A stretch of DNA of 64,000 nucleotides from Cerasibacillus quisquiliarum (GCF_014202495.1 NZ_JACHHA010000006.1:62001-126000), one strand, 5' to 3'; shown: positions 8,983 through 23,477, counted from the stretch's first letter. A program made the numbers and translations. Notes: a model not told the origin generated them from the sequence alone.

Positions 8983-10095
8983 ATGCAAATTGAACAGTTA
9001 TCATTAACAAATTATCGGAACTATAATGATTTAACGATTGATTTTAACAATGAAGTGAATGTCATTATAGGTGAGAATGCACAGGGAAAGACAAACCTTT
9101 TAGAAGCCATATACTTACTAGCGTTTACAAAGTCACATCGTACGACAAAAGAAAAAGAATTGATTCAATGGGATAAGTCGTTTGCCAAAGTCGCGGGGAT
9201 ACTGAATAAAAGAAACCAGTCTATGCCACTTGAAATTGTTATTTCACCGAAAGGTAAAAAAGCCAAATGGAATCGTCTTGAGCAGAGACGCTTAAGTGAT
9301 TATATCGGAGCATTGAATGTCGTTATGTTCGCTCCAGAAGATTTAGCACTTGTTAAAGGCTCACCACAGCACAGACGTCGATTTATTGATATGGAGCTAG
9401 GACAAATTCAACCAACCTATATTTATCATTTAGGCCAATATCAAAAAATTTTACGACAGAGAAACCATCTTCTAAAACAATTACAACGTCGGAAGCATGA
9501 TGATGATATGATGTTAACGATTTTGACGGAACAGCTTGTTGAACATGCTGCAACGATTTTAGAGCGACGTTTTAACTTTCTTGAGCGGTTGCGAGAATGG
9601 TCACATGCGATTCATTTGCAAATTAGTCGTCAAACAGAACAGTTAGAAATCACGTATGTTCCGACGATTAACGTATTAGAAACAGCGAATAAGGGAAAAA
9701 TAGAAACAATATATATGGAAAAATTTGGTGATATTCAACAACAGGAGATTGAACGTGGCACAACCCTTATCGGCCCACATCGTGATGATCTTGCATTTAT
9801 CGTAAATGGTAGAAATGTTCAAACTTATGGATCTCAAGGGCAGCAACGAACGACAGCCCTCTCTATTAAATTAGCAGAAATTGAATTGATAAAAAATGAA
9901 ATTAACGAATATCCTGTTTTGTTACTTGATGATGTGTTAAGTGAACTGGATGACCTTCGTCAATCACATTTGCTACATGCTATTCAGGGGAAAGTTCAAA
10001 CATTTGTAACGACAACAACAGTCGATGGGATTGATCATGACACATTAAATCAAGCTGCTATTTATCATGTTAGCCAAGGTCAGATCAAGAAATAA
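8983..10095 (+). CDS. recF: DNA replication and repair protein RecF
   Basis: SMC-like ATPase that helps load RecA at single-strand gaps together with RecO and RecR (recR is at 26930). Residues 1-10 are [10 protein letters not shown]; Walker A is [13 protein letters not shown] near residue 30; the signature motif appears as [18 protein letters not shown]; Walker B is [13 protein letters not shown] near residue 310. It has 370 residues, identical to the usual length. It starts with ATG at 8983. remB begins 17 bases after its stop, so yaaA-recF-remB-gyrB form one operon. Confidence 0.97.
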   Translation: MQIEQLSLTNYRNYNDLTIDFNNEVNVIIGENAQGKTNLLEAIYLLAFTKSHRTTKEKELIQWDKSFAKVAGILNKRNQSMPLEIVISPKGKKAKWNRLEQRRLSDYIGALNVVMFAPEDLALVKGSPQHRRRFIDMELGQIQPTYIYHLGQYQKILRQRNHLLKQLQRRKHDDDMMLTILTEQLVEHAATILERRFNFLERLREWSHAIHLQISRQTEQLEITYVPTINVLETANKGKIETIYMEKFGDIQQQEIERGTTLIGPHRDDLAFIVNGRNVQTYGSQGQQRTTALSIKLAEIELIKNEINEYPVLLLDDVLSELDDLRQSHLLHAIQGKVQTFVTTTTVDGIDHDTLNQAAIYHVSQGQIKK

Positions 10096-10112
10096 TAAAA
10101 TGGGAGGCAATT

Positions 10113-12285
<2,173 letters not shown>

Positions 12286-12376
12286 TTATATCTGTCATTA
12301 CGATATAAATAGGTATGAATCATTTGGAACTGTTATATAGAGACATGTTGTCTTTATCCTTAGGAGGTTATCAAAT

Positions 12377-14842
12377 ATGAAAGAACGTCCAACAGTACAG
12401 GATGTTAATATAAGTCAAGAAGTGCGCACATCATTTTTGGATTATGCGATGAGTGTTATCGTTTCACGTGCACTTCCTGATGTGCGCGATGGCCTAAAAC
12501 CAGTGCATCGAAGAATTTTATACGCGATGAACGATTTAGGTATGCATGCAGGAAAAGCATATAAAAAGTCGGCGCGTATCGTAGGTGAAGTTATCGGAAA
12601 GTACCATCCACACGGTGATTCGGCTGTATATGATGCGATGGTAAGAATGGCTCAAGATTTTAGTTATCGTTATATGTTAGTTGATGGGCATGGTAACTTT
12701 GGTTCTGTTGATGGTGACTCTGCTGCTGCGATGCGTTATACAGAGGCAAGAATGTCACGTATCTCAATGGAATTGTTACGTGACATTCATAAAGACACGA
12801 TTGATTACACCGATAACTACGATGGTTCAGAACGTGAACCTGTCGTTTTTCCATCACGTTTTCCGAACTTACTTGTTAATGGTGCTCACGGTATTGCTGT
12901 AGGCATGGCTACGAATATTCCACCACATAATTTAGGAGAAACAATCGATGCTGTCCTTGCGTTAAGCCGCGATCCAGAGCTTACAATTGAAGAGATTATG
13001 GAAGATTATTTACCAGGACCTGATTTTCCTACAGCAGGGAAAATATTAGGACGAAGCGGTATTCGTAAAGCGTATGAAACAGGTCGCGGATCAATTACGC
13101 TACGTGCGAAAGTAGAAATTGAAGAACAAAAGAATGGTCGCGAGAGAATTATTGTTACTGAATTACCGTATCAAGTAAACAAAGCAAAATTGATAGAAAA
13201 AATTGCTGAACATGTCCGTGAAAAACGCATTGATGGGATTACCGAACTTCGTGATGAATCAGACCGTGAAGGTATGCGAATTGTGATGGAATTACGTCGT
13301 GATGCCAATGCAAATGTCGTTTTGAATAACTTATATAAATATACATCTTTGCAAACGACTTTTGGCGTTAATATGCTCGCATTAGTAGATGGACAACCTA
13401 AAGTACTTAACATTAAAGAAGCATTATCACATTATTTAAATCACCAAATAGAAATTATTAAACGACGTACAGCATTTGAGTTACGTAAGGCAGAAGCACG
13501 AGCTCATATACTAGAAGGTTTACGTATTGCACTTGATCATCTCGATGAAGTCATCACACTGATTCGCAATTCAAAGACGGCAGATATTGCCAGAGTCGGT
13601 CTCATGGAGCGCTTTGGTCTCACTGAAAAACAAGCACAAGCTATTTTAGATATGCGACTCCAACGTTTGACAGGTTTAGAAAGAGAAAAAATTGAAACAG
13701 AATACAATGATTTAATTAAACTAATCGCTGAACTGAAGGCTATTTTAGCAGATGAAGAAAAGATTTTAGACATTATTCGTAAAGAGTTAACAGAGATAAA
13801 AGAAAAATATAATGATGAGCGCCGAACAGAAATTGTTTTAGGAGGAGTCGACTTCTTCGAGGATGAAGACTTAATCCCAGAAGAGAATATTGTCATCACG
13901 TTAACACATCGTGGTTATATTAAACGTTTACCATCGTCAACATACCGAACGCAGCGTCGCGGTGGCCGTGGTATTCAAGGTATGGGAACACATGAGGACG
14001 ATTTTGTAGAGCATTTAGTATCGACTTCGACACATGATACGATTCTCTTCTTTACGAATAAAGGGAAAGTATATAAATTACGTGGATTTGAAATTCCAGA
14101 ATTTAGTCGGACAGCTAAAGGGATACCAATTATTAATTTGTTACAAGTCGATCAAGATGAATGGGTCAATGCTGTTATGCCGATTAATGAATTTAGTGAT
14201 GATTGGTATTTCTTCTTTACGACTAAGCATGGTATATCTAAGCGAACGCAAATCTCCCAATTTGCCAACATCCGTAAAGGCGGTTTAATTGCTCTTAATT
14301 TGCGTGATGATGATGAATTAATTTCTGTGAAGATGACAAACGGAAAGAAGGAAATATTTATCGCGACGAAAAAAGGCTACATTATTCGCTTTGATGAGGA
14401 GCAAGTTAGACCAATGGGGCGTGTAGCTGCTGGAGTTAAAGGTATTACATTACGAGAAGAAGACGAAGTCGTTTCAATGGATATTATGGAGAAAGGTACA
14501 CAGATTCTCCACGTAACGAATAAAGGTGTTGGAAAGCGAACACCTGAAAATGAATACCGTCTCACAAATCGTGGTGGAAAAGGGATTTTCACGTGTAAAC
14601 TACCGGATGAAGACAATTACGTCGTATCTGTTAAAGCTGTAAAAGGTGACGAAGATATTATGTTAATTACAGTTGATGGCGTGTTAATTCGGATACCAGT
14701 TGAAGAAATTTCAGAGACTGGTCGGAATACGCAAGGCGTAAGACTCATCCGTATTCAAGATAATGAAGAAGTGGCTACAGTTGCAAAGGTCGAAGAAGAA
14801 GAGCTTGAAGAAGATGATGAACAATCGAATGATGATGAATGA
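12377..14842 (+). CDS. gyrA: DNA gyrase subunit A
   Basis: Breakage-reunion subunit of gyrase. The catalytic tyrosine is Tyr121 in [11 protein letters not shown]. The quinolone-determining segment reads [15 protein letters not shown] with Ser82 and Asp86, the sensitive-type residues. The C-terminal beta-pinwheel contains the GyrA-box as QRRGGRG near residue 525, which distinguishes it from ParC. It has 821 residues and an acidic tail ([16 protein letters not shown]). It starts with ATG at 12377 behind AGGAGG. Unlike B. subtilis, no rRNA operon follows; a terminator and then yaaC on the other strand come next. Confidence 0.98.
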   Translation: MKERPTVQDVNISQEVRTSFLDYAMSVIVSRALPDVRDGLKPVHRRILYAMNDLGMHAGKAYKKSARIVGEVIGKYHPHGDSAVYDAMVRMAQDFSYRYMLVDGHGNFGSVDGDSAAAMRYTEARMSRISMELLRDIHKDTIDYTDNYDGSEREPVVFPSRFPNLLVNGAHGIAVGMATNIPPHNLGETIDAVLALSRDPELTIEEIMEDYLPGPDFPTAGKILGRSGIRKAYETGRGSITLRAKVEIEEQKNGRERIIVTELPYQVNKAKLIEKIAEHVREKRIDGITELRDESDREGMRIVMELRRDANANVVLNNLYKYTSLQTTFGVNMLALVDGQPKVLNIKEALSHYLNHQIEIIKRRTAFELRKAEARAHILEGLRIALDHLDEVITLIRNSKTADIARVGLMERFGLTEKQAQAILDMRLQRLTGLEREKIETEYNDLIKLIAELKAILADEEKILDIIRKELTEIKEKYNDERRTEIVLGGVDFFEDEDLIPEENIVITLTHRGYIKRLPSSTYRTQRRGGRGIQGMGTHEDDFVEHLVSTSTHDTILFFTNKGKVYKLRGFEIPEFSRTAKGIPIINLLQVDQDEWVNAVMPINEFSDDWYFFFTTKHGISKRTQISQFANIRKGGLIALNLRDDDELISVKMTNGKKEIFIATKKGYIIRFDEEQVRPMGRVAAGVKGITLREEDEVVSMDIMEKGTQILHVTNKGVGKRTPENEYRLTNRGGKGIFTCKLPDEDNYVVSVKAVKGDEDIMLITVDGVLIRIPVEEISETGRNTQGVRLIRIQDNEEVATVAKVEEEELEEDDEQSNDDE

Positions 14843-14866
14843 TAAGTGAAGTAAACATTAAACATA

Positions 14867-14914
14867 ACGCATGGAGTCTAAATTTTTATATTTGACTTCA
14901 TGCGTCATTTCTTT
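14867..14914 (+). terminator. Terminator of the yaaA-gyrA operon
   Basis: ACGCATGGAGTC and GACTTCATGCGT pair with one mismatch across an AT-rich loop, followed by CATTTCTTTT, 25 bases after the gyrA stop. Confidence 0.8.
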
Positions 14915-15047
14915 TATAAATAAGCATGCTTAAAGTTAAGATATTTATGCTGTAGCTTTTCTTATACTGGTGTGAAAGTGACACGTTAATGACGACTACA
15001 ATACTTAATAAGCCCGTTAAATTTTCTTTGTTCTTTTTCTAAGGAGA

Positions 15048-16013
15048 TTATGGATGAAAGAATTTGTTTCGGAGTGCTCTTTCAATTAAATAAGGGATTT
15101 TCCAAGCAGTAATTTCTAGGAATTTTATTATAAATGGATAATCAATATCAGCTTTCGACATGAGCAAATCTCCCCACCATCCTGCTTCGTAGCGACTTAA
15201 CATACTGAGATTATATAATAATAAGTAATGAACAATCATCTCAGAAATAGGAAGAAAAATGTCACGTGAAGTAGGAAAATATACATGTTCATACCGATCG
15301 AAGAAAAATGGTGTATGATACTCTCGTATTTGTCCATTTACTGTTATTTTTATTGTAGATTTCGTTATATTCGTATGTAGAATAGGTGGTAAAAAAGGCT
15401 TTATACGATTGAGAAAAGCGTGCGCTGTCATATGATAATCGTCCAACAACGTCATTGGAAATGTCAATACTTGCTTTTGGAATGGAAGTTGTACGAGTTT
15501 AGGTTCATCGGTTAATAAAAACAGTGATTGTAATTCAGGGATTAAAGATAATAAACGAAGCATCTTGATTTTATCGAAAGGCATTCGCTTCAAAGACAAA
15601 ATATGCTCTGAAAAATAAGGTAATAATCCTTGATGTTGTATTTTCACTTCATCCTCTAAAAATGTATAATCCTTTTTCTTACGTTTTCTACTTGAGACAC
15701 CGTGTGCCAACAAAGCGGTTGATTCTGGATAATGAGGGCGTTCGGTGAGAATTAAAGCTTTCATAAAATGCCCCAACCCATAGAAATATAACGTTGGTTG
15801 AAAGATCATATCAACGTGATGACCAGCATTGAATAACTTTCTGCCATGGTCTAAATAATACATAAAGGAATGGCAATTTTCATAGCTCTTGACATCGGCT
15901 ATACTTTTATATGTTTCATTTTGTTTATATATACGCCGAAGAAAGGATTGAGCTGTTTCTTGTGCAGATAAATATATTAACATGGTCTCGTTGTCTATAG
16001 ACAAAGTATTCAC
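15048..16013 (-). CDS. yaaC: YaaC family protein of unknown function
   Basis: A protein of about 320 residues matching the YaaC family of Bacillaceae, found between gyrA and guaB on the opposite strand as here. No catalytic motif is evident; the sequence is rich in aromatic and basic residues (FEKQ-poor, many His/Tyr/Leu), and there is no signal peptide or clear transmembrane segment. The open frame begins with GTG at 16013, but this overlaps GAGGTG, which would be a good binding site for the TTG at 16004; the start is therefore uncertain by a few codons. Identification rests on context and general sequence resemblance. Function is not known. Confidence 0.85.
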   Translation of the reverse strand: MNTLSIDNETMLIYLSAQETAQSFLRRIYKQNETYKSIADVKSYENCHSFMYYLDHGRKLFNAGHHVDMIFQPTLYFYGLGHFMKALILTERPHYPESTALLAHGVSSRKRKKKDYTFLEDEVKIQHQGLLPYFSEHILSLKRMPFDKIKMLRLLSLIPELQSLFLLTDEPKLVQLPFQKQVLTFPMTLLDDYHMTAHAFLNRIKPFLPPILHTNITKSTIKITVNGQIREYHTPFFFDRYEHVYFPTSRDIFLPISEMIVHYLLLYNLSMLSRYEAGWWGDLLMSKADIDYPFIIKFLEITAWKIPYLIERALRNKFFHP

Positions 16014-16152
16014 CTCGAGTAGAAATGTGAAAATTAGGAATGTAATTACTTTGCTTTTCTAGCACGATGTTGTTGAAAATTCAAAGTTAATCACGTATTG
16101 TAATTAGAAATAGATTTACCGCTTAGCTTGGCCAAATAAACAAAAAATATAA

Positions 16153-17640
<1,488 letters not shown>

Positions 17641-17647
17641 TGATTAT

Positions 17648-17692
17648 AAGCGGATACTTAAGAATAATATATTCGGTCGTATCCGCTTTTTT
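17648..17692 (+). terminator. Terminator of guaB
   Basis: AAGCGGATAC and GTATCCGCTT form a perfect 10-bp stem followed by TTTTTT, 7 bases after the guaB stop. Confidence 0.92.
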
Positions 17693-17886
17693 AATCCCAC
17701 TTTTACATTGCATAATCATAGAGCTTTTAAATTAAATATTCGTTTAAATGAAAGGCAATGACCGAAAACGAATCTATTTTTTTATTTGTTTTTATGATAA
17801 AATACAAGGGTGCCTATTATTCGATAAATTTGATTTTAATTGTTTTTTATTAATATATACAAACTGTAAAAGAGGGGTAGAAGAAG

Positions 17887-19209
17887 TTGAAGAAAATATA
17901 TAAACAGATAGCTATACTTTTTGCGGTCATCTTAACGATTGCGTTTGTCGGACCACATTCAATAGAAGCGAAAACATTAAAGTTAAAAGCAGAATCGGCT
18001 ATTTTAGTAGATGCCGATACAGGGAAAATATTATATTCTAAAAACCCTGACGTTTCTCTTCCACCCGCTAGTATGACAAAAATGATGACAGAATATCTCG
18101 TTTTAGAAGCAATTGATAACGGAGAAATCAAATGGGATTCAACAACACAAATCAGTGATTATGCCTATAGTATTTCAGCAAATCCTAGTTTTTCAGGAAT
18201 CGGTTTAACACAGGATAAAGATTATACAGTCGAAGATTTGTATCATGCAATGGCGATTAATTCAGATAATGCCGCAACCATTGCCCTTGCTGAATTAATC
18301 GCAGGTTCCGAAGGCGAATTTGTTAAGATGATGAATAAGAAAGCCGAAGAAATGGGATTAACCGAATTTGAATTTGTTAATTCTAGTGGATTAGATAATG
18401 AATCATTAGGAAAAAATCATCCTGAAGGGACTGATCCCAAGGGTGTTAATCTCTTATCTGCTCGATCTGCTGCATTACTTGCTTATCATTTGATTAACGA
18501 TTACCCAGAGGCGCTGGAAATTTCTAGTATTCCTGAAACTGAGTTCGACGGAAAAACAATTACGAATTGGAACTGGATGTTGCCACATAATAGTGTCAAC
18601 TTTAAGCAATTTTATTATGAAGGAATTGACGGGTTGAAGACAGGTTATACAGACCTTGCTGGATTTTGTTTTACAGGAACAGCAGAAAGAAATGGGAAAC
18701 GTTTGATATCTGTCGTTATGAAAACAGATAGTGAAGCGACACGTTTTAAAGAAACCATTAAATTAATGGATTATGGTTACAATAATTTTGAAGATGTCGA
18801 GCTGTTTCCTAAAGGTTATCAAATTAAAGGAAAATCTACATTATCAGTTATAAAAGGGAAAGAAAAAACAGTTGATATCGAAACAAAAGATGCCATTACT
18901 ATTCCAATTAAAAAAGGTACAGAAGATAAATATAGCTTGACTTATAAACTGGATAAAAAGAAATTGACGGATTCAGGTGAATTAGAAGCTCCAATAAAAA
19001 AAGGTGAGAAAATAGGCACAGCAGAACTTGTTTATGACGGTGAAGATCTCGGCTATATCATTGATTCTGACAAGCAACATGTCGATGTCATTACGAAAGA
19101 TTCCGTAGAGAAAAGCAATTGGTTTATGTTAATTTTACGATCAATTGGTGAGTTCTTTTCTAACTTGTTTTCCAGTATGATAGATATGATTAAAGGTTGG
19201 TTTAATTAA
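17887..19209 (+). CDS. dacA: D-alanyl-D-alanine carboxypeptidase DacA (PBP5)
   Basis: Low-molecular-weight penicillin-binding protein that trims the terminal D-Ala from peptidoglycan stem peptides. Residues 1-28 form a signal peptide ending around IEA-KT. Active-site motifs are SMTK (Ser62, Lys65), SDN (126-128) and KTG (251-253). The C-terminal PBP5 domain ends in an amphipathic tail ([16 protein letters not shown]) for membrane anchoring. It has 440 residues. The start is TTG at 17887, behind GAGGGGTAGAAGA; the following [12 protein letters not shown] fits a secretion signal. pdxS follows after 25 bases, as in B. subtilis. Confidence 0.97.
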   Translation: MKKIYKQIAILFAVILTIAFVGPHSIEAKTLKLKAESAILVDADTGKILYSKNPDVSLPPASMTKMMTEYLVLEAIDNGEIKWDSTTQISDYAYSISANPSFSGIGLTQDKDYTVEDLYHAMAINSDNAATIALAELIAGSEGEFVKMMNKKAEEMGLTEFEFVNSSGLDNESLGKNHPEGTDPKGVNLLSARSAALLAYHLINDYPEALEISSIPETEFDGKTITNWNWMLPHNSVNFKQFYYEGIDGLKTGYTDLAGFCFTGTAERNGKRLISVVMKTDSEATRFKETIKLMDYGYNNFEDVELFPKGYQIKGKSTLSVIKGKEKTVDIETKDAITIPIKKGTEDKYSLTYKLDKKKLTDSGELEAPIKKGEKIGTAELVYDGEDLGYIIDSDKQHVDVITKDSVEKSNWFMLILRSIGEFFSNLFSSMIDMIKGWFN

Positions 19210-19234
19210 TATAAAAAAGGGGAATGAACTAAAG

Positions 19235-20104
19235 ATGCAACAAGATAACCAAAAACAAATCGTCATGCCTAAAGGTGGCGTCATTATGGACGTTGTTAAC
19301 GCAGAACAAGCGAAAATAGCTGAAGCAGCAGGTGCAGTTGCTGTTATGGCACTAGAGCGTGTACCATCTGATATTAGAAAAGCAGGTGGTGTTGCTCGCA
19401 TGGCTGACCCACTTAAAGCAGAAGAAATTATGAATGCTGTGTCAATCCCTGTTATGGCAAAAGTTCGGATTGGACATATTGTAGAAGCAAGGGTACTTGA
19501 GTCTATTGGCGTTGATTATATTGATGAAAGTGAAGTTTTAACTCCGGCTGATGATGTTTATCATATTAAAAAATCTGATTTCACTGTACCATTTGTTTGT
19601 GGTGCTCGTCATTTAGGAGAAGCCGCTCGCCGTATCGGAGAAGGTGCTTCTATGCTGAGAACAAAAGGAGAACCTGGTACGGGAAATATTGTGGAAGCGG
19701 TTCGTCATATGAGACAAATCCAAGCCGATGTTCGTAAATTAATAAGTATGTCAGAAGATGAAGTGATGACTTATGCGAAAAACATTAATGCTCCATACGA
19801 TGTGTTATTAGCTATTCGTAAAGAAGGAAGATTGCCAGTTGTTAATTATGCTGCTGGAGGTGTAGCAACACCAAGTGATGCTGCGCTGTTAATGGAGTTA
19901 GGTGCAGATGGTGTCTTTGTAGGATCTGGTATTTTTAAATCTGAAAATCCTGAGAAGTTTGCTAAAGCAGTTGTACAAGCAACAAAGCATTACCAAGATT
20001 ATGCCCTTATCGCTGAGTTATCTAAGAATTTAGGTACAGCGATGAAAGGAATCGACTTAAAAACTTTATCACCAAATGAAATGATGCAACACCGTAGTGA
20101 GTAA
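19235..20104 (+). CDS. pdxS: Pyridoxal 5'-phosphate synthase lyase subunit PdxS
   Basis: Builds PLP from ribose 5-phosphate, glyceraldehyde 3-phosphate and ammonia; the ammonia normally comes from the glutaminase PdxT. Family landmarks are [22 protein letters not shown], the substrate lysine in VMAKVRIGH (Lys76), and [14 protein letters not shown]. It has 289 residues, slightly shorter than the 294 of B. subtilis. It starts with ATG at 19235 behind GGGG. The pdxT gene that normally follows is missing here; a promoter, T-box and serS come next. It is probably co-transcribed with dacA. Confidence 0.98.
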   Translation: MQQDNQKQIVMPKGGVIMDVVNAEQAKIAEAAGAVAVMALERVPSDIRKAGGVARMADPLKAEEIMNAVSIPVMAKVRIGHIVEARVLESIGVDYIDESEVLTPADDVYHIKKSDFTVPFVCGARHLGEAARRIGEGASMLRTKGEPGTGNIVEAVRHMRQIQADVRKLISMSEDEVMTYAKNINAPYDVLLAIRKEGRLPVVNYAAGGVATPSDAALLMELGADGVFVGSGIFKSENPEKFAKAVVQATKHYQDYALIAELSKNLGTAMKGIDLKTLSPNEMMQHRSE

Positions 20105-20115
20105 TCGCTTGTCAC

Positions 20116-20144
20116 TTGCAACTTTTATAAAAGTTCGTTATGAT
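20116..20144 (+). promoter_or_regulatory. Sigma-A promoter of the serS T-box transcript
   Basis: TTGCAA (20116-20121), a 17-base spacer, and TATGAT (20139-20144), just after the pdxS stop and before the T-box. It makes serS independent of pdxS. Confidence 0.65.
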
Positions 20145-20149
20145 GAATT

Positions 20150-20396
20150 TAAATAATTATAAAAGTAATGAGAGGAAATAGTAGCAGGTTATTTTCTTCA
20201 AGAGAGTCGGTGGTTGGTGTGAACCGATAGAAAAAACTGTGAATCCATCCTTGAACTGGTTTACCGAATATACAGTAAGTAGACCCGGAGCATGCCGTTA
20301 TGATGTCAGAGTAGGAAGTCTATATGTAGGACTTCAATTTGGGTGGTATCGCGGGAATATAAACTCTCGTCCCTTTCATGGGGCGAGGTTTTTTTA
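20150..20396 (+). promoter_or_regulatory. T-box leader sensing tRNA-Ser
   Basis: The conserved T-box core reads GGGTGGTATCGCGGG at 20341-20355, close to the family consensus AGGGTGGNACCGCG. The terminator pairs CTCGTCCC (20366-20373) with GGGGCGAG (20380-20387) before seven T (20389-20395). The specifier region reads GAATCCATCCTTGAA, giving the codon UCC (20244-20246), a serine codon matching serS downstream. Uncharged tRNA-Ser would stabilise the antiterminator and switch serS on. Confidence 0.93.
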
Positions 20397-20426
20397 ATTT
20401 TTATAAAAAATAGGAGGTTGATGACC

Positions 20427-21701
20427 GTGCTAGATATAAAATATTTACGAAATAACTTTGAGGAAGTCACAAAAAGGCTAGAACATCGTGGTGAAGATTT
20501 ATCTGATTTAGAACGATTTGGTGAAATAGATCAAAAGCGTCGTCAATTAATTGTAGAAACCGAAAATCTAAAAGCGAAACGAAATGACGTATCAAAGCAA
20601 ATCCCAATTTTGAAGAAAGAAGGTAAAGATGTTCAACCGGTTATAACCGAGATGCGTGAGGTAGGGGATCGCATTAATGAATTAGACCAGGAATTACGTG
20701 TGATAGAGGCACAATTGAAACAGATTATGTTGTCAATTCCAAACATTCCTCATGAAAGTGTACCTGTCGGTGAAGATGAAGAAGATAATGTTGAAGTTCG
20801 TCGTTGGGGTGAAATCCCTGAATTTTCATTTGAGATAAAGCCCCATTGGGACTTAGGCACAGAACTAGGTATTTTAGATTTCGAGCGTGCATCAAAAGTT
20901 GCCGGAAGTCGTTTTGTTTTCTATAAAGGATTAGGTGCTAGATTGGAACGAGCACTTTGGAATTTTATGATGGATTATCATGCAGAACACCATGGTTACG
21001 AAGAAATGTTACCACCTTATTTAGTGAATCGTAATAGTATGACAGGTACAGGACAGCTTCCGAAATTTAGTGAAGATGCTTTTCATATAGAAGCATGGGA
21101 CTATTATTTGATTCCAACAGCAGAAGTTCCTGTTACGAATTATCATAGTCAAGAAATTTTGAAAGAAGAAGATTTACCACAAAAATATGTCGCATATAGT
21201 GGTTGTTTCCGTTCTGAAGCTGGCTCTGCAGGACGAGATACGAGAGGGTTAATTCGTCAACATCAATTTAATAAAGTTGAACTCGTTCAGTTTGTAAAAC
21301 CAGAAGATTCATATGATGCTTTAGAACAATTGACAGGTCACGCAGAGAAAATTTTACAATTGTTAAAGCTCCCATACCGTGTGATGAGCATGTGTACAGG
21401 TGACTTAGGTTTTACTGCGGCTAAAAAATATGATATTGAAGTATGGGTACCGAATCAGAATACTTATCGGGAAATCTCTTCTTGTTCTAACTTTGAAGAC
21501 TTCCAAGCGAGACGTGCAGGTATCCGTTTCCGCCGCGGTGCAAAAGGAAAGCCAGAATTTGTTCATACATTAAATGGTTCTGGTCTTGCCATTGGACGTA
21601 CTATCGTAGCTATTCTAGAGAATTATCAACAAGAAGATGGATCTGTTATCATACCAGAAGTATTACGACCATATATGGGTGGTGTAGAAGTTATTAGATA
21701 G
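20427..21701 (+). CDS. serS: Seryl-tRNA synthetase
   Basis: Charges tRNA-Ser; class II synthetase. The N-terminal long coiled-coil arm spans about residues 30-100 ([19 protein letters not shown]). Catalytic motif 2 is visible as [21 protein letters not shown] and motif 3 as [17 protein letters not shown]. The open frame runs back to 20343, but that lies inside the T-box. AGGAGG at 20413-20418 is 8 bases from GTG at 20427, giving [14 protein letters not shown] like other SerS proteins and 424 residues. Expression is controlled by the serine T-box, and a terminator follows at 21712. Confidence 0.98.
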   Translation: MLDIKYLRNNFEEVTKRLEHRGEDLSDLERFGEIDQKRRQLIVETENLKAKRNDVSKQIPILKKEGKDVQPVITEMREVGDRINELDQELRVIEAQLKQIMLSIPNIPHESVPVGEDEEDNVEVRRWGEIPEFSFEIKPHWDLGTELGILDFERASKVAGSRFVFYKGLGARLERALWNFMMDYHAEHHGYEEMLPPYLVNRNSMTGTGQLPKFSEDAFHIEAWDYYLIPTAEVPVTNYHSQEILKEEDLPQKYVAYSGCFRSEAGSAGRDTRGLIRQHQFNKVELVQFVKPEDSYDALEQLTGHAEKILQLLKLPYRVMSMCTGDLGFTAAKKYDIEVWVPNQNTYREISSCSNFEDFQARRAGIRFRRGAKGKPEFVHTLNGSGLAIGRTIVAILENYQQEDGSVIIPEVLRPYMGGVEVIR

Positions 21702-21711
21702 TGCGCGACTG

Positions 21712-21755
21712 GACTATTCGAAGGAAGCTGGTCTTTCTTTCGAATAGTCTTTTCA
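21712..21755 (+). terminator. Terminator of serS
   Basis: GACTATTCGAA and TTCGAATAGTC form an 11-bp stem followed by TTTT, 10 bases after the serS stop. Confidence 0.9.
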
Positions 21756-21802
21756 TTACTTTTTATATGTTCATTTAATGTAAATTTTTTTATGTTTTTA
21801 TA

Positions 21803-21831
21803 TTGACATCTCATAAAAATTCGTGTATATT
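21803..21831 (+). promoter_or_regulatory. Sigma-A promoter of tRNA-Ser
   Basis: Perfect TTGACA (21803-21808), 17-base spacer, TATATT (21826-21831). The tRNA begins 17 bases downstream. Confidence 0.88.
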
Positions 21832-21847
21832 TAATAATGTTGATTAC

Positions 21848-21940
21848 GGAGGTATACCCAAGTCTGGCTGAAGGGGTCGGTCTTGAAAACCGAAAGGGGT
21901 GTCAAAGCCCGCGGGGGTTCGAATCCCTCTACCTCCTCCA
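21848..21940 (+). tRNA. tRNA-Ser (anticodon TGA), CCA encoded
   Basis: A class II tRNA with a long variable arm. The acceptor GGAGGTA pairs with TACCTCC; the anticodon stem is TCGGT/ACCGA with loop CTTGAAA, anticodon TGA; the T-arm contains GGTTCGAATCC. The CCA end is encoded. The discriminator base reads T, whereas bacterial tRNA-Ser normally has G73. It lies between serS and the convergent dck, which shares its terminator. Confidence 0.95.
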
Positions 21941-21974
21941 TTTAATTTATTAGCGCATAAAATTTTGGAGATAT

Positions 21975-22009
21975 AAAAAAATCGCTACATGAGGTGTAGC
22001 GATTTTTTT
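21975..22009. terminator. Bidirectional terminator between tRNA-Ser and dck
   Basis: AAAAAAATCGCTAC and GTAGCGATTTTTTT form a stem with A- and T-runs on both sides, so it works on either strand. It reaches the dck stop codon at 22008. Confidence 0.92.
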
Positions 22010-22679
22010 ATATCTTTCTCCATTTTCTTGCTTGATTAATGGAATGGCTGATTTTTTCAATGATTGGCTCAATCGATTGTTTATCATTAATGAGATCGTA
22101 ATCATTAATATCAATTCGTAAAATAGGGCAAGAGTTAAAACTATTAATCCAATTATCATATCGATGATGCATTTCTTTCCAATATGAAGTTGGTGTATTT
22201 TTTTCCATATCACGGCCACGTAGTTTAATTCTTTTTAGTATATCTTCTAGTGAACCTTCTAAATAAATAAGTAAATCTGGATGTGGGAAATAAGGTGTCA
22301 TAACCATGGCTTCAAATAAACTGCTATATGTTTCATAGTCTTCAGGTGACATCGTGCCTTTTTCATAATGCATTTTTGCAAAAATTCCTGTATCTTCATA
22401 AATAGAACGGTCTTGGACAAAGCCACCACCGTATTCAAACATTCTCTTCTGTTCTTTAAAACGCTCAGCTAAAAAATAAATTTGTAAATGAAAACTCCAA
22501 CGTTCAAAATCTTTATAAAACCTTTCTAAATACGGATTATTATCCACCTTTTCAAATGATGTTTTAAAATTTAGAGCTTCTGCTAATGCTTTCGTCATTG
22601 TTGACTTACCGACCCCTACTGTTCCAGCAATAGTAATAATACTGTCGTTAGGAATTTGATATTTTTCCCGTAAATTCAT
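22008..22679 (-). CDS. dck: Deoxyadenosine/deoxycytidine kinase
   Basis: Deoxynucleoside kinase of the salvage pathway, phosphorylating dAdo and dCyd. The P-loop is GTVGVGKST near residue 19; the DRS motif is QDRSIYED; the lid region shows RIKLRGRDMEKNT. It has 223 residues. It starts with ATG at 22679 behind AGGAGG and is 23 bases downstream of dgk on the same strand, the same pair as B. subtilis yaaG-yaaF. Assignment as dck rather than dgk follows gene order and the longer N-terminus before the P-loop; the two kinases are similar. Confidence 0.9.
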   Translation of the reverse strand: MNLREKYQIPNDSIITIAGTVGVGKSTMTKALAEALNFKTSFEKVDNNPYLERFYKDFERWSFHLQIYFLAERFKEQKRMFEYGGGFVQDRSIYEDTGIFAKMHYEKGTMSPEDYETYSSLFEAMVMTPYFPHPDLLIYLEGSLEDILKRIKLRGRDMEKNTPTSYWKEMHHRYDNWINSFNSCPILRIDINDYDLINDKQSIEPIIEKISHSINQARKWRKI

Positions 22680-22702
22680 CTTGGTGTCCTCCTGTATAAA
22701 AA

Positions 22703-23338
22703 TTAAAGCGAATACGCCATTAACTTTTGGTCGACTTGCTTAATAATCGCTTCTAAATCTTTTTTACGATTGACGAAATCCACTTGATCGCCATTGATTT
22801 GAATGATAGGTATGTGTGGATTTTTTTGTTTGAATTGTTTCATGAATACGTCATAATCTTGCGAGAGTTGTGCAAGATATTCGGGTTGGATATTTTTCTC
22901 GATTTCTCGGCCACGACATTTAATTCGTTTCAACAGTGTGTCTAGACTTGCATGAAGGTAAATAATCATGTTCGGTAGAGGCAAATCATCTGTAATAATA
23001 TCGTAAATTTGTTTATATTTATCCAACTTATCTCCTTTTAGTGTCCTTTGGGCAAAAATCATATTTTTCGCAATATGATAATCAGCAATTACTGGCTTTT
23101 GTTTTTGTAAATAATCGTTGTCAACGTCCTCTAATTGTTTAAAACGATTACACAAGAAGAACATTTCCGTCTGAAAACTCCACTCCTCAATATTTTCATA
23201 AAATTTCCCAAGAAATGGATTTTCATCGACAATTTCTTTTAATAGATGGAAACCGTAATGAGAACTTAGTCTTTCTGCTAAAGATGTTTTTCCTACCCCG
23301 ATAGGTCCTTCTATTGCTATATAAGGGACGTCTCCCAT
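22703..23338 (-). CDS. dgk: Deoxyguanosine kinase
   Basis: Salvage kinase of the same family as dck, expected to act on deoxyguanosine. The P-loop is EGPIGVGKTSLAERL near residue 10; a DYH motif (VIADYHIAKNMIF) stands where dck has DRS; RIKCRGREIEKNIQPEYL forms the lid. It has 211 residues. It starts with ATG at 23338 behind AAGGAGAG. It is the first gene of the dgk-dck pair on the minus strand. Substrate preference is inferred from B. subtilis order. Confidence 0.9.
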   Translation of the reverse strand: MGDVPYIAIEGPIGVGKTSLAERLSSHYGFHLLKEIVDENPFLGKFYENIEEWSFQTEMFFLCNRFKQLEDVDNDYLQKQKPVIADYHIAKNMIFAQRTLKGDKLDKYKQIYDIITDDLPLPNMIIYLHASLDTLLKRIKCRGREIEKNIQPEYLAQLSQDYDVFMKQFKQKNPHIPIIQINGDQVDFVNRKKDLEAIIKQVDQKLMAYSL

Positions 23339-23448
23339 TGCAATCTCTCCTTATTCAATTTACCTATAATTTATTATTCTAGCATAGAGTGCCGGCTTGT
23401 ACCATGTATAATTGGTAGTATATCATCCTTATGTTTTAATATAGGATA

Positions 23449-23477
23449 TTCACTGAATAGCGATTTTAGTGTATAAT
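23449..23477 (+). promoter_or_regulatory. Promoter of tRNA-Arg
   Basis: TTCACT (23449-23454), 17-base spacer, perfect TATAAT (23472-23477), 12 bases upstream of the tRNA. Confidence 0.75.

Noticed and set aside
20343-20426. N-terminal extension of serS from an ATG at 20343
   Set aside because: The extension lies inside the T-box and its terminator; the GTG at 20427 has the correct ribosome binding site and family N-terminus.
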